Shown here piece after piece: positions 18,838 through 28,774 of a DNA stretch of 47,868 bases. Location of the stretch: NCBI GenBank assembly GCA_018457135.1, contig JAGGDU010000057.1, forward strand, positions 1 to 47,868. Reading direction: 5' to 3'. Each line of letters opens with the position of its first letter. Position 1 is the stretch's first letter. The stretch is from Trichodesmium erythraeum GBRTRLIN201. Lineage in GTDB: Bacteria; Cyanobacteriota; Cyanobacteriia; Cyanobacteriales; Microcoleaceae. The notes under the pieces were generated by a model. The model was not told the origin of the DNA, ran no database searches, and was given only the letters and a program-made list of their open reading frames with translations. Both the position numbers and the translations under genes were made by a program.

Positions 18838-19848
18838 ATGACAGCAGTAAACACCCAAAAATTAGATGTATATGGTGTCGGTAACGCCCTAGTTGACATC
18901 CTCGCACTTGTAGAAGAAGACTTTATCACCAAATTTTCCCTCCAAAAAAGTGGCATGACTCTTATGGATGCTCAAAAACAAGGAGGAATTTTGGCAGGAC
19001 TAAAAGATATATCTTTAAAAAAGCGTTCCGGAGGTTCAGCAGCAAATTCCATGATAGCCCTCGCTCAGAGTGGAGGAACAGGTATTTTTGTGGCAAAAGT
19101 TGCCAGTGATCCTAACGGAGAACTATACCGCCAAGATATGCTCAACTTTAAAATGGATTTTAATGTACCTCCTGCACCTACAGCAGATAACCCCACTGGT
19201 ACTTGTGTTGTACTGACAACCCCCGATGCTGAACGTACCATGTGTACAAATTTGGGAGTATCTGTAAATCTTAGTGTTAGTGATATTGATGTAGAACAAA
19301 TTAAGCGTTGCAAATATAGTTATGTAGAAGGTTATTTGTGGACTGGAGACAGTACAAAAGAAGCTTGTAAGCAAGCTATGCAATATTCTAAGGATGAAAA
19401 AGTAAAAGTTTGTTTTACCTTCTCAGATCAGTTCCTAGTAGATATGTTCGCTGATGAGTTCCGTTCATTACTTTTAGATTATTGTGATGTATTATTCTGT
19501 AATGCTGATGAAGCCCGTAGTTTTTGCAAAAAAGACTCTTTAGATGACTCTGCAAAAAGTATAGGAGAGTTGGTAGAAACAGCTTTTATTACCAATGGCA
19601 AGGAAGGTTGTTTAGTTGTTAAGGATAAACAAATTACTTCCGTACCTGGGTTTAATGCAACGGCGATCGATACTGTTGGTGCAGGAGATGCTTTTGCTGG
19701 AGGTGTGTTATATGGTCTTACTCATGGTTATGAACCTACTCAAGCTGCACGTTGGGGAAATTATCTAGCTTCTAACGTTGTACAAATTCAAGGTCCACGT
19801 TTAGAAGGGTCTTGGGCCGATAAAGTTCAACAAATAATTAATGCCTAA
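18838..19848 (+). CDS. PfkB-family carbohydrate/adenosine kinase
   Basis: A cytosolic ribokinase-fold (PfkB) kinase of 336 residues. Signature parts: the N-terminal VYGVGNALVDILA (11-23), the substrate glycine pair region RSGGSAANSM (63-72), and the C-terminal PfkB signature DTVGAGDAFAGG (278-289) with the catalytic Asp284 and the GAGD anion hole. Cyanobacterial relatives are annotated as adenosine kinase, which would convert adenosine to AMP for purine salvage; the substrate cannot be proved from sequence. ATG at 18838 is 40 bp downstream of the TnpB relic, so the element sits right in the promoter region. purA and an adenosine deaminase-like gene lie within 5 kb, but on different transcription units. 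Confidence 0.88.
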   Translation: MTAVNTQKLDVYGVGNALVDILALVEEDFITKFSLQKSGMTLMDAQKQGGILAGLKDISLKKRSGGSAANSMIALAQSGGTGIFVAKVASDPNGELYRQDMLNFKMDFNVPPAPTADNPTGTCVVLTTPDAERTMCTNLGVSVNLSVSDIDVEQIKRCKYSYVEGYLWTGDSTKEACKQAMQYSKDEKVKVCFTFSDQFLVDMFADEFRSLLLDYCDVLFCNADEARSFCKKDSLDDSAKSIGELVETAFITNGKEGCLVVKDKQITSVPGFNATAIDTVGAGDAFAGGVLYGLTHGYEPTQAARWGNYLASNVVQIQGPRLEGSWADKVQQIINA

Positions 19849-19916
19849 TTTCTCATTCACTTTTTGATATAGTCACCGACGGTCGACGGTCGACAATTAA
19901 ACAGACACGGAGCAGT

Positions 19917-20010
19917 TATAGTCATTCTGGTGATTAATTGAGACAAGTTTTTTCTAGCTTTAAAGGGTTTTAGCTGAAAAAGTATCTTATTCTTATTCGG
20001 AATGACTATA
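19917..20010. mobile_element. 94-bp IS630-related MITE
   Basis: TATAGTCATTC (19917-19927) is perfectly inverted as GAATGACTATA at 20000-20010. Reverse-complemented, the right end reads TATAGTCATTCCGAATAAG followed by AATAAGATAC. It shares TATAGT and AATAAGAATAAGA with the left end of the IS630-type element at 308. It has no coding capacity. The TA at each outer edge fits IS630-type target duplication. Confidence 0.7.
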
Positions 20011-20790
20011 TCAGTCTCTCTGTAAAAAGCAAGCAAATAGCAATAATTTGTTAATCTGCCTTCAGTTTTTTGAACAGCTTAGGTTGTTTAATTAATAGAT
20101 GGAAATCTTACATTATAATCTCTGATTTGATGTCGCTAGGATATCAAAGTAAATAATAAATAAGGTTTTAGCTTCCCCTTTTAAAGAAATAGTCAAGAAA
20201 ATTATGTATTTCAGGTCTCCAACTTCAAGGGGAGGTAAGGAATTTCACAGTTTCTCTCACTCGGAAGCTCAGACCAACAAGTCTAGGTATAAAAAAGCTA
20301 ACCCCCTATTTAGCAACGCTATTACTTGATAAAAATACCCTCTGAGATCAAATACGGTTGAATACTTATTGTATAATTCGGGGAGATGGGGTTCCCGGGA
20401 AAGTGGGGAGATAGAATATTGAAGTAATAAGTAATTATAGAATTATAAATATATATTATATAACTGGATTCTATATTACACTTGGGAAATTTGGTGTAAG
20501 TAATAACTGATACCTGAAATAATAGCCGATAGGGACTTGATAACCAAGCCCCATAGACGCGCAATTATATTAAATCCAGTAGTATTGGTATCAATAAAAT
20601 ATAGAAGCCTGTCTTGTATTATAGCAGTTGCCGTTACTAGCACAGACATTCTTACCTATCTCACATTTAGTCTGTGCTGTGAACTAAATTTCTGACTTTA
20701 GCTATAGGTTTCTTAGCATACTAACGTATGTCTCCTATCAACCTGGTTTCTTAATAATACTCTACTCCCAAACAGATTTAATATTATTTA
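20011..20790. other. Intergenic region, little recognisable
   Basis: About 780 bp downstream of the PfkB gene and of rplY (converging). The sequence TATATAACTGGATTCTATAT near 20457 recurs in slightly altered form near 28756. A weak copy of the CGGTTGAATA repeat lies at 20353-20375. Short open frames here show no protein-like composition. Confidence 0.45.
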
Positions 20791-21099
20791 TTAAGTATCT
20801 CCGCGATCGCTTATGGAGAAAAAGCTCAGGTGGTAAATCTCAGATTTATAGGGATGATATTGAACTTCCCTAAGAAGAGTTTTACCATTCCAAGAAATCT
20901 CAGGAACTTTAAGATCAATAACAGTCTTATTCGTAGAAGCATTTTTTAACAACTGCTGCGCTTCCTTAATATCAATTGTTAATGAAACTGATTCTGTAAG
21001 CTGATGACCATACAATACTGCAGGAATTAATCCTTCCCTTCGTAAAGCTTTAGTTTTGCTTCCTAATGGTCTTTTTTGACATTCTACTGTAACTTCCAT
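20791..21099 (-). CDS. rplY: Ribosomal protein bL25, short form
   Basis: A 102-residue protein matching the 5S rRNA-binding N-terminal domain of bL25 (Ctc/TL5). It shows the family opening VTVECQKRPLGSKTKALRRE, GLIPAVLYGH (24-33), and the closing LLREVQYHPYKSEIYHLSF with the conserved VQYHP-type motif. It lacks the extra C-terminal domain of the long form, as in E. coli L25 (94 residues). ATG at 21099 gives the expected N-terminus. It lies 430 bp downstream of purA on the same strand; that spacing suggests its own promoter. Confidence 0.88.
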   Translation of the reverse strand: MEVTVECQKRPLGSKTKALRREGLIPAVLYGHQLTESVSLTIDIKEAQQLLKNASTNKTVIDLKVPEISWNGKTLLREVQYHPYKSEIYHLSFFSISDRGDT

Positions 21100-21529
21100 C
21101 TTGACTTTTTTTCTCTTAATTTGCTTACTTATTATACCAAAATTTTAGATATAGATATTGTTTAGCAAAAGGAAGTCATGTTTTCATTCAAAAAGAGTAC
21201 TTTTCAGATTGATGATACCATATATAAAAAATGAATATTACAAATCAGTTACTGAAAATCCTTGTTAGATATAGATTTTTCCTTGTATCAATGAAAGTAA
21301 AAACCACTATAAATTCCTTAGACATAACTGTTACAACCAAAATTTTTAAGGGACATTATATGTGATCTACTATGAAAAAAATAGGTAGTCTTCCTCCCCT
21401 AATGGTGGATAGGAACAAAATACCTAACAGAAGAACAAGATACTCCCACTGTTTTCCTAACCAAAATAACTGCAATACACCACCAGCTAAAAATCAAGGT
21501 TGAGCATTTAAGAAAGGCTGTAAATACCA
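21100..21529. other. Intergenic region between purA and rplY
   Basis: 430 bp of AT-rich sequence that should contain the rplY promoter. No gene, repeat or structured RNA was recognised. Confidence 0.4.
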
Positions 21530-22854
<1,325 letters not shown>

Positions 22855-23700
22855 ACGGATAGTTAACACTATTTATAATCTTTGCATTAACTAAAAATTA
22901 TGTCAATAAATTTTTATTAATTTTTGTTAAAATAATCCTAGATTTAGAAAAGTCAAACTGTTTTTTTTAAACTCTATGGTGCTTTATAGCTAGGTAGAAA
23001 AACATGACAAGTTTGGGTTAAGTGAAGGAATATATTTCAAAATTAAGAGTAAGAATGGAGATATTGGATATTTTGGAGGATTTTTCAATCTTTTTTCCTG
23101 TATTGCTTCTGCCCATGGATGACTCGGTACTTGAAAATTTAATTAAAAGACTTGATCAAGGTAAAGCTAATAAATAGACAGAGCAGAAAAGCAGAGTTTT
23201 TTATTCAAAAAAAAATTTTTTTTTCTAGTAGCAAAAATTATCTCCTGTCTTCTTTCTTCTATCTTCTGTCCCCAAAAAATATTATCCTCTTCGCTTAATT
23301 TGAACCTTTAGTGTATGAATATATAGAATCACTAAGCTTATATGTCTTAAGCATTCAGAGATCAGCATTCAGCTATGAATTATTAACTCATTATATTGGA
23401 AGGAGGAATTATTCTCAAAGCAGAATTAATACAGTTATCTTTGCACAGCATGACCTTTGATCTACATTCCGTATATTAGGAATGTTAAGAAATGAATTGA
23501 TTATCAGGTAACCTTAGTAGTTTATAAGTAGTTCAGAAGTAGTTTATAAGTAGTTTATAAGTAGTTTATAAGTAATTTATAAGTAGTTTATAAACTCAAA
23601 ACCTGAGACCTGGCTGCTGATAGCGGAATGCTTACTATATGATATGTCTATAATCTTTTTGTTAGATAAATAAATACTAAGGATAAATTAATAAATTTCT
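22855..23700. other. Divergent intergenic region between purA and the deaminase gene
   Basis: About 850 bp that should hold the promoters of purA and the deaminase-like gene. A 40-codon open frame (23055-23177, MEILDILEDFSIFFPVLLLP and then MDDSVLENLIKRLDQG) is the only protein-like stretch, with no clear ribosome site; I list it here as doubtful, not as a gene. A poly-A/poly-T rich segment lies near 23210-23225, and an 11-bp tandem repeat is at 23516-23592. Confidence 0.45.
23516..23592 (+). repeat. Seven tandem 11-bp repeats upstream of the deaminase gene
   Basis: The unit AGTAGTTTATA occurs seven times without gaps: five exact, one AGTAGTTCAGA (second) and one AGTAATTTATA (sixth). It ends 108 bp before the start codon of the next gene. 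An 11-bp period is close to one helical turn, so any protein contact would repeat on one face of the DNA. Confidence 0.9.
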
Positions 23701-24747
23701 ATGGCTTTACACGCAGAATTACATAGACATTTAGGAGGCTCTGTAGTTCCTAGAGTTTTATGGAGATATTTCCAACGTCAAAATCAAGAACTAGCAAATC
23801 GTTTTCCTGAATATGAACAATTTGAAGAATTTTATACTCAACCACGGAAAACATTAGATGAATATTTAGAGCTACATACTTTAGTAGAAAATGTTCAAAC
23901 TCTTGAGACATTACCATACTTTATTTATCGCTTAATTCGCGGTGCTTATACATTTGAAAATCTAGCTTATTTAGAGCTACGTTATACACCTTATTTAAGA
24001 ACTCCAAATAATTTACCACAGTCTCAACGTATAGATTTAATGTCAGAAATAGTTACAGTTGTAGGGAAAGCAACTCAACAAAATGAGTATCCAATTATTA
24101 CTAGTCAAATTTTATGTATGCATACTCGTTTGCCTAATGAAGTAAATCAAGCAATTGTTGATTTAGCAGTGAAAAATCCAGAATATGTTTGTGCTATAGA
24201 TGTAGCAGGAGGAGATAATAACTACAAAGAAAATATAGATGAATTTATTAAACTGTATAGATATGCTCGTGAACAGGGAGTAAAAACTACCGGACATCTT
24301 TATGAAACTTCTAATGGTTGTCATCCAGAATTACTACCTTATTTAATGCGAATTGGTCATGGAGTTCAAATCCCTTTAAAATATCCAAATTTATTAAAGG
24401 AAATAGCAAACAGAGGGCAATGTTTAGAAGTTTGTCCAACTACATATTTCAAAACAGGTACTATGGATAATATTAGTCAATTGAAAACAGTATTTGACAA
24501 ATGTTTTGATGCTGGGGTAGATATTGCTATTTGTACAGATAATGCTGGTTTACATAATGTACGTTTGCCATTTGAATATGAGAATTTATTAACATTTGAT
24601 GTAATTAATTTTGAACAATTGCAAGCTTGTCAAAAAGCAGCTTTTCGTCATGCTTTTGCTTGGCCTTATGGTCAACGACCAGAAGAAATATTAACAGGCT
24701 TATTACAGCCAGAGCCTTTAGTTGCAGGCGTTATAAGTGCGAATTAG
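23701..24747 (+). CDS. Adenosine deaminase-family amidohydrolase
   Basis: A 348-residue TIM-barrel metal hydrolase of the adenosine/adenine/AMP deaminase family. It starts MALHAELHRHLGGSV, with the metal-binding His8 and His10 in the HxHLxGS pattern. Further marks are AIDVAGGDNN (about 175-184), TGHLYET, with the zinc-binding His near residue 199, RIGHGVQ with the catalytic His, and CTDNAGLHN, equivalent to the usual TDDPxxxG metal-Asp motif. The second Asp of TDD is replaced by Asn, so the exact substrate could differ from adenosine. It would deaminate adenosine-like purines in salvage, complementing PurA and the PfkB kinase nearby. Start ATG fits the family N-terminus. Confidence 0.85.
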   Translation: MALHAELHRHLGGSVVPRVLWRYFQRQNQELANRFPEYEQFEEFYTQPRKTLDEYLELHTLVENVQTLETLPYFIYRLIRGAYTFENLAYLELRYTPYLRTPNNLPQSQRIDLMSEIVTVVGKATQQNEYPIITSQILCMHTRLPNEVNQAIVDLAVKNPEYVCAIDVAGGDNNYKENIDEFIKLYRYAREQGVKTTGHLYETSNGCHPELLPYLMRIGHGVQIPLKYPNLLKEIANRGQCLEVCPTTYFKTGTMDNISQLKTVFDKCFDAGVDIAICTDNAGLHNVRLPFEYENLLTFDVINFEQLQACQKAAFRHAFAWPYGQRPEEILTGLLQPEPLVAGVISAN

Positions 24748-25139
24748 TATTTAAATTTAAAAGTCAACCATCTCCCCTTATTTATCCAAGGGGGGAAGTT
24801 GAGCAAAGAAAGGCTATACTCAAGTCAGGCAGGAGGCAGGAGAGATGGAGCCTGACGCGAAATATATTAGCCTTCTGACAATCTTAGGGAGCACACAGTA
24901 ACTCCAATTCAGTATCTCCGGTTTAGGAAGCTCCTGGAGTTCACTTTCTACATAAGTGATTCTACCTCCAATAATTTTTGATCCCAAATTTCCTTGATTA
25001 ACTACGATATAATAAAGATTACAAAAATAAAATAATAGATTGATATCCTTCTGGACTGTTAGGCATCGGGGGGGTTAATTCTATAGAGCAAAACCTCCGA
25101 TGTAGGTTGATGTTTTGCAGGGGCAAAGCTTTATCCTCT
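24748..25139. other. Intergenic region, nothing clear
   Basis: About 390 bp after the deaminase gene. It shows only short stop-interrupted frames and GATGTAGG/GCATCGGGGG-type short repeats. No gene was recognised. Confidence 0.4.
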
Positions 25140-25320
25140 CTCAGTTTCACTGTTGTACTTAATTTTTCTTTGATAATTGATGCCCCCAATGCCATCCTAA
25201 AATATCAGGCTGGCGCCCCTCTTTCTGCTGAGAATAAATTTCCATATTCCTCTTCACATTCCGACCAAGGAATTCAACTTGCCATTGTTATCCAGCAATT
25301 GTTTGGGAATAGTTGACAAT
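25140..25320 (-). pseudogene. IS5/IS1182-type transposase N-terminal remnant
   Basis: The minus strand reads EEYGNLFSAERGAPA, a stop, then YFRMALGASIIKEKLSTT. This corresponds to the start of a large IS5/IS1182-type transposase group, where GAPAKPFRMALGALIIKEKL is the recognisable block. Only this short part is present; the catalytic domain is not seen nearby. Remnant only. Confidence 0.6.
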
Positions 25321-25723
25321 TTGATGGCTATTCAAAATTTTCAGGTATCGCTCTAGATTGGCCCATTTTTTTGTACATTGTTGCTGCAAATATATCTTTG
25401 ATTTTTGGTGTATTTTAGCTAACTTTAGGATATTATTTCTGGTTGAAGCTGCCTTAAATTCTTACGGTGTAAGTTTTTAATTTTTTTCAACACATCCTAA
25501 GTATTCAACCGGACATGATATAAGCTATTAGACCAGAATTTCATCCTTGGCGATTTTTTTTTTCGTTGGTCAAGAAATAAATTTTGTAGGCTGAGAGCAG
25601 AATTCATCTTTAGATGGCTGAAGGTAGTTTGTTTATTATGGCTAATTCATGAAATTTGAGATGAGAAACGCTACATGGTGTAGGATAATTTTTTGGGTAA
25701 TTAAATTAATGATCCAAGCATGA
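25321..25723. other. Intergenic region with an inverted copy of a dispersed repeat
   Basis: About 400 bp. GTATTCAACCGGACATGATA at 25501-25520 is an inverted copy of the TGTCCGGTTGAATA repeat found at 15333 and 37611. Otherwise I see nothing supportable. Confidence 0.45.
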
Positions 25724-26704
25724 TTAAATGTCAAACCAATTAATAGCATTCTCAAGAGCAACTCTAATTGAAGACTGGGGCAAACCCAATTTTTTTATTG
25801 CCTTAGAAGCATCATAATACATCTTTTTTTGAGACATCCGCACGCCATCTAAGGGAATAGAAGGTTGTTTTCCCAAAGGTGCAAGAATTTTTTCATCAAC
25901 CCACGCGATAGTTAAAGGTAACCATATAGGAATAGTTTGTCTTGGAGCAGGTAAACCTGTAACTTCCTGCAATAAATCAAGTAATTCCTTCAGAGTCAAA
26001 TTCTGATTACCTAAAATATAGCGATCGCCACTTTTCCCTCTTTCCAAAGCTAATAAATGTCCCCATGCCACGTCTCGAACATCTATAATATTTAAACCAG
26101 TATCCACATAAACAGGCATTTGCCGACGTAAAAAGCGAACAATAATATCACCCGTCGGAGTTGGTTTAATATCCCAAGCACCAACAGGAGCTGTAGGATT
26201 AACAATTACCACATCTTGACCAAGAGTAACTGCTCTCATCGCCTCTTGTTCTGCCAAAAACTTAGACTTTTTATAATCTCCCACCAACTTCTTTAGTGGA
26301 GACTGATAAGTTTCATCAACGACTGTACTAGAAACTCCCACACCAATAGCAGCAACAGAACTTGTATAAACTGTCCGCTCAATTTTTGCCCGTCGTGCTG
26401 CGGCCAAAACATTGCGTGTACCCAAAACATTATTTTTATAAAGTAACTCTTTATCTTTTTGCCACAAAGAATAATGAGCAGCTACATGGAATAAAACCTG
26501 ACATCCCTCTATCAACTCAAACAAGTAGGAGTCATTTAAGTCTCCCACTACAACTTCTATATCTAAACCCTGAAGATTATCAAGACGACTTGTAGGGCGA
26601 ACTAGCGATCGCACAGCATAACCCTGCTGTAATAACAACCGCACTAAATTCGCCCCAATAAAACCACTGGCACCAGTAACAAAAGCTTTCATTATAAAAT
26701 ACAA
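25724..26704 (-). CDS. hpnA: Hopanoid-associated sugar epimerase-like NAD-dependent dehydratase
   Basis: An extended short-chain dehydrogenase/reductase of 326 residues. It has the Rossmann motif GASGFIG (11-17), the DLND (55-58) region, YTSSVAAIG (113-121) with the catalytic Ser, and the active-site YKKSK (144-148). FHVAAHYSLWQKD and NPTAPVGAWDIKPTPTG are characteristic of HpnA, a protein usually encoded with hopanoid (squalene-hopene) biosynthesis genes, where it is annotated as a hopanoid-associated sugar epimerase. MKAFVTG at residue 5 is probably the true start (26692). The neighbours here are not hopanoid genes, so the role is inferred from the family only. Confidence 0.82.
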   Translation of the reverse strand: MYFIMKAFVTGASGFIGANLVRLLLQQGYAVRSLVRPTSRLDNLQGLDIEVVVGDLNDSYLFELIEGCQVLFHVAAHYSLWQKDKELLYKNNVLGTRNVLAAARRAKIERTVYTSSVAAIGVGVSSTVVDETYQSPLKKLVGDYKKSKFLAEQEAMRAVTLGQDVVIVNPTAPVGAWDIKPTPTGDIIVRFLRRQMPVYVDTGLNIIDVRDVAWGHLLALERGKSGDRYILGNQNLTLKELLDLLQEVTGLPAPRQTIPIWLPLTIAWVDEKILAPLGKQPSIPLDGVRMSQKKMYYDASKAIKKLGLPQSSIRVALENAINWFDI

Positions 26705-27141
26705 AAAGGAGGACAGAAACCTGATTTCTGATAATACCTAATCAGGTTTATATAGGAGGCTGATTAAAAGGTTAAGACACTTATGCTCTATAGCAAGATA
26801 CACAAAAGTTATATTATTTATCAAAAAAATTTATATAGCAGTCGCCACAACTATTAGAACACTTTCTTGTTGCCAGTTGCCTTTTTCCTGTTACCTTTAA
26901 ATCAAAATACGATGTCCTAACTGATATGTCCGTTGCTATACATTTCCGACTCTAGCAGGAGACCCATCTCTCACCCTCTCAGGATAATCTATCCCTAACC
27001 CCGACCTTGGAGGAAAAATAGGTGAGTAGGGGAAACCACTACTAATAATTAAAGGAAAATATAACTATTAGGAGTATTTATAAATATATTGACTGTTGCA
27101 ACTAGAAATCAGTCTGGGTCTCTAGGTTTGGTGTGTGTCAA
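26705..27141. other. Intergenic region, nothing clear
   Basis: 437 bp between two minus-strand genes; it must hold the promoter of the hpnA-like gene. No coding remnant or obvious terminator was seen. Confidence 0.4.
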
Positions 27142-28224
27142 TCAAAAACCTACAGGATCAACAATGCCACTACTGCAAGAACTTCCACTTGTCGGTATCA
27201 AAACATCCCTTAATTTTTCCCCTACTAGAGGTCTTCGCATTTTAATTTGCAGTTCACTTATTAACCCACCGTTACATTTAATCTTGACACTTTGACCTGC
27301 CCCTTTTCCAAAAGAATTGTCAAAAGCTGTTTCAATTTGAGACTGAGTAATTCTTTTACCAATATTTTCTGTGAACAAGTCTTGTACTTCCGAAGCATTA
27401 ACTTCATTCAATAAATCTATAGAAACATCGTAGTAAGTATCCTCATCTCGACCATCGCAAGTACCATGTTTAGTCCATTCGTGGCGATGTAAATAAGACT
27501 GCACACCAGGCATCACTATTGCTAATTCAGAGGTAGTCTCTTGATCCAAATTTAGACGTGGTAAATCATCCCACTCTCTCTGCTTATCATTGTTTATATC
27601 TTGATTAGACACTCCACAATAGGTAAGTTTGTCAGGCCACAAACCATGTAAAGTAAAGTTATTTGCATCGTAACGATCTGTCGTTTGGGAAATACATTCA
27701 GGGATGTATTGCCTTGTCTGACAAAAACTGGGTTGCCAGCTAATAGCAAGTACATACTTCCTTGCACAACCTTGAGCAGGGCAATTTGCTATAGTCTTGT
27801 TTTTTTCTGTTAGGCTTCTTTTTTCATAGCTACTTTCACTTTTATAGCTACTTTTACTTTCATAGGCTCTTTGCCCACTAGGATTAAATTCACCAAACTT
27901 TCTACTTTCATAATAGGCTCTTTGCCCACTAGGATTAAATTCACCACAGTTTTTGTTGATCCATTTATTTTGTTTACCTACTTTTATAGAAAAATAATCT
28001 CCAGATTTTTTATTTTGTCCTAATACTTGGTACACTTTTCCTGGCTCAAGAGTGACAGGTTCGCTTTTCTTTTTGATACTTGTGTAAGCTTGACAACTAT
28101 TCACTATAAATTCTCCATCAACTTTGTAGACGGCGAAAGCTGAATTTTGTCCAACTAGGAAAAAATATAATAAAAATATGATGATTAATCTCACGATATT
28201 TCCTTTTTTATTGCTATTGTACAA
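27142..28224 (-). CDS. Secreted RNase T2-family ribonuclease
   Basis: A 360-residue RNase T2. A signal peptide is visible: a basic start (MYNSNKKGNIVR), a hydrophobic core at 11-25 (LIIIFLLYFFLVG) and a probable cleavage after AFA (29-31). Residues 33-95 form an SH3-like region. Two copies of GEFNPSGQRAY follow (94-104 and 111-121), then a Ser/Lys-rich linker. The catalytic domain starts near 150 and has both active-site motifs: CAS I FTLHGLWP (190-197, His193) and CAS II HEWTKHGTC (248-256, with Glu249 and His253). Many Cys residues suggest disulphides, consistent with export. It should cleave single-stranded RNA outside the cytoplasm, perhaps for phosphate or nucleotide scavenging (inference). 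Bacterial T2 enzymes with this SH3-plus-repeat front are unusual. Confidence 0.9.
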   Translation of the reverse strand: MYNSNKKGNIVRLIIIFLLYFFLVGQNSAFAVYKVDGEFIVNSCQAYTSIKKKSEPVTLEPGKVYQVLGQNKKSGDYFSIKVGKQNKWINKNCGEFNPSGQRAYYESRKFGEFNPSGQRAYESKSSYKSESSYEKRSLTEKNKTIANCPAQGCARKYVLAISWQPSFCQTRQYIPECISQTTDRYDANNFTLHGLWPDKLTYCGVSNQDINNDKQREWDDLPRLNLDQETTSELAIVMPGVQSYLHRHEWTKHGTCDGRDEDTYYDVSIDLLNEVNASEVQDLFTENIGKRITQSQIETAFDNSFGKGAGQSVKIKCNGGLISELQIKMRRPLVGEKLRDVLIPTSGSSCSSGIVDPVGF

Positions 28225-28774
28225 CTACTTGGAGAGTTATAGTATAAGTGAGAAGTCATAAGTAGGCGCTTAAGTATATACTTTCTTGCTGTGACTTGAG
28301 GTCATCAAGCTACAAAAAAGTTTAATAAATTGAGTACTTAAACAAAAAATGAAGTTATACAGTATTGGTGGATTTTAAAGCTTTTACTCCTACTACATAT
28401 AGTGTTTTCCGTAGTTGGTGAGGTTTAGTAACAGCAATTAGTAAGCTAGTTTTTTAAATGGAGTTTTTGGGAAGTAATATCAAATCCGGTTAATTGCACA
28501 TAATATAATATATAGAATATAAATATATATTAAATTTCTAAGATAATTCAACTAAAACCACTGTAAAAAGTTTGTTAAATCTTAGTTTCTGAAGAGGTCT
28601 CTTATTAGAGTTGTTGGGAATTAAGGAAAAAAAATAGCTAAAATCCTTGTCGGTTTAGGTTTAAGTGTGTTTTTTTTAGATATAGTAAAATCATCAAAAG
28701 CTTATAGAAAGCTTTTGGGAATTTTAATTTTTTCCTAGACTAAACAACTCTATTATATAAAACTGGATTCTATA
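28225..28774. other. Intergenic region with a small hairpin
   Basis: 550 bp. CAAAAGCTT (28695-28703) and AAGCTTTTG (28709-28717) form a 9-bp stem with a 5-nt loop, followed on the plus strand by a T-rich stretch. It lies 58 bp past the stop of the minus-strand oxidoreductase gene. TATATAAAACTGGATTCTAT near 28753 repeats a sequence at 20456. Confidence 0.5.

Noticed and set aside
19867-19895. GTCGACG repeats (CCGACGGTCGACGGTCGAC)
   Set aside because: Only two and a half units of 7 bp; too short to call an element.
20322-20564. 80-codon minus-strand frame downstream of rplY
   Set aside because: Low-complexity Tyr/Ile-rich reading of AT-rich DNA, no ribosome site and no recognisable motif.
23055-23177. 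40-codon frame (MEILDILEDF...) between purA and the deaminase gene
   Set aside because: Acidic and protein-like, but no clear ribosome site and no known family; mentioned only within the intergenic entry.
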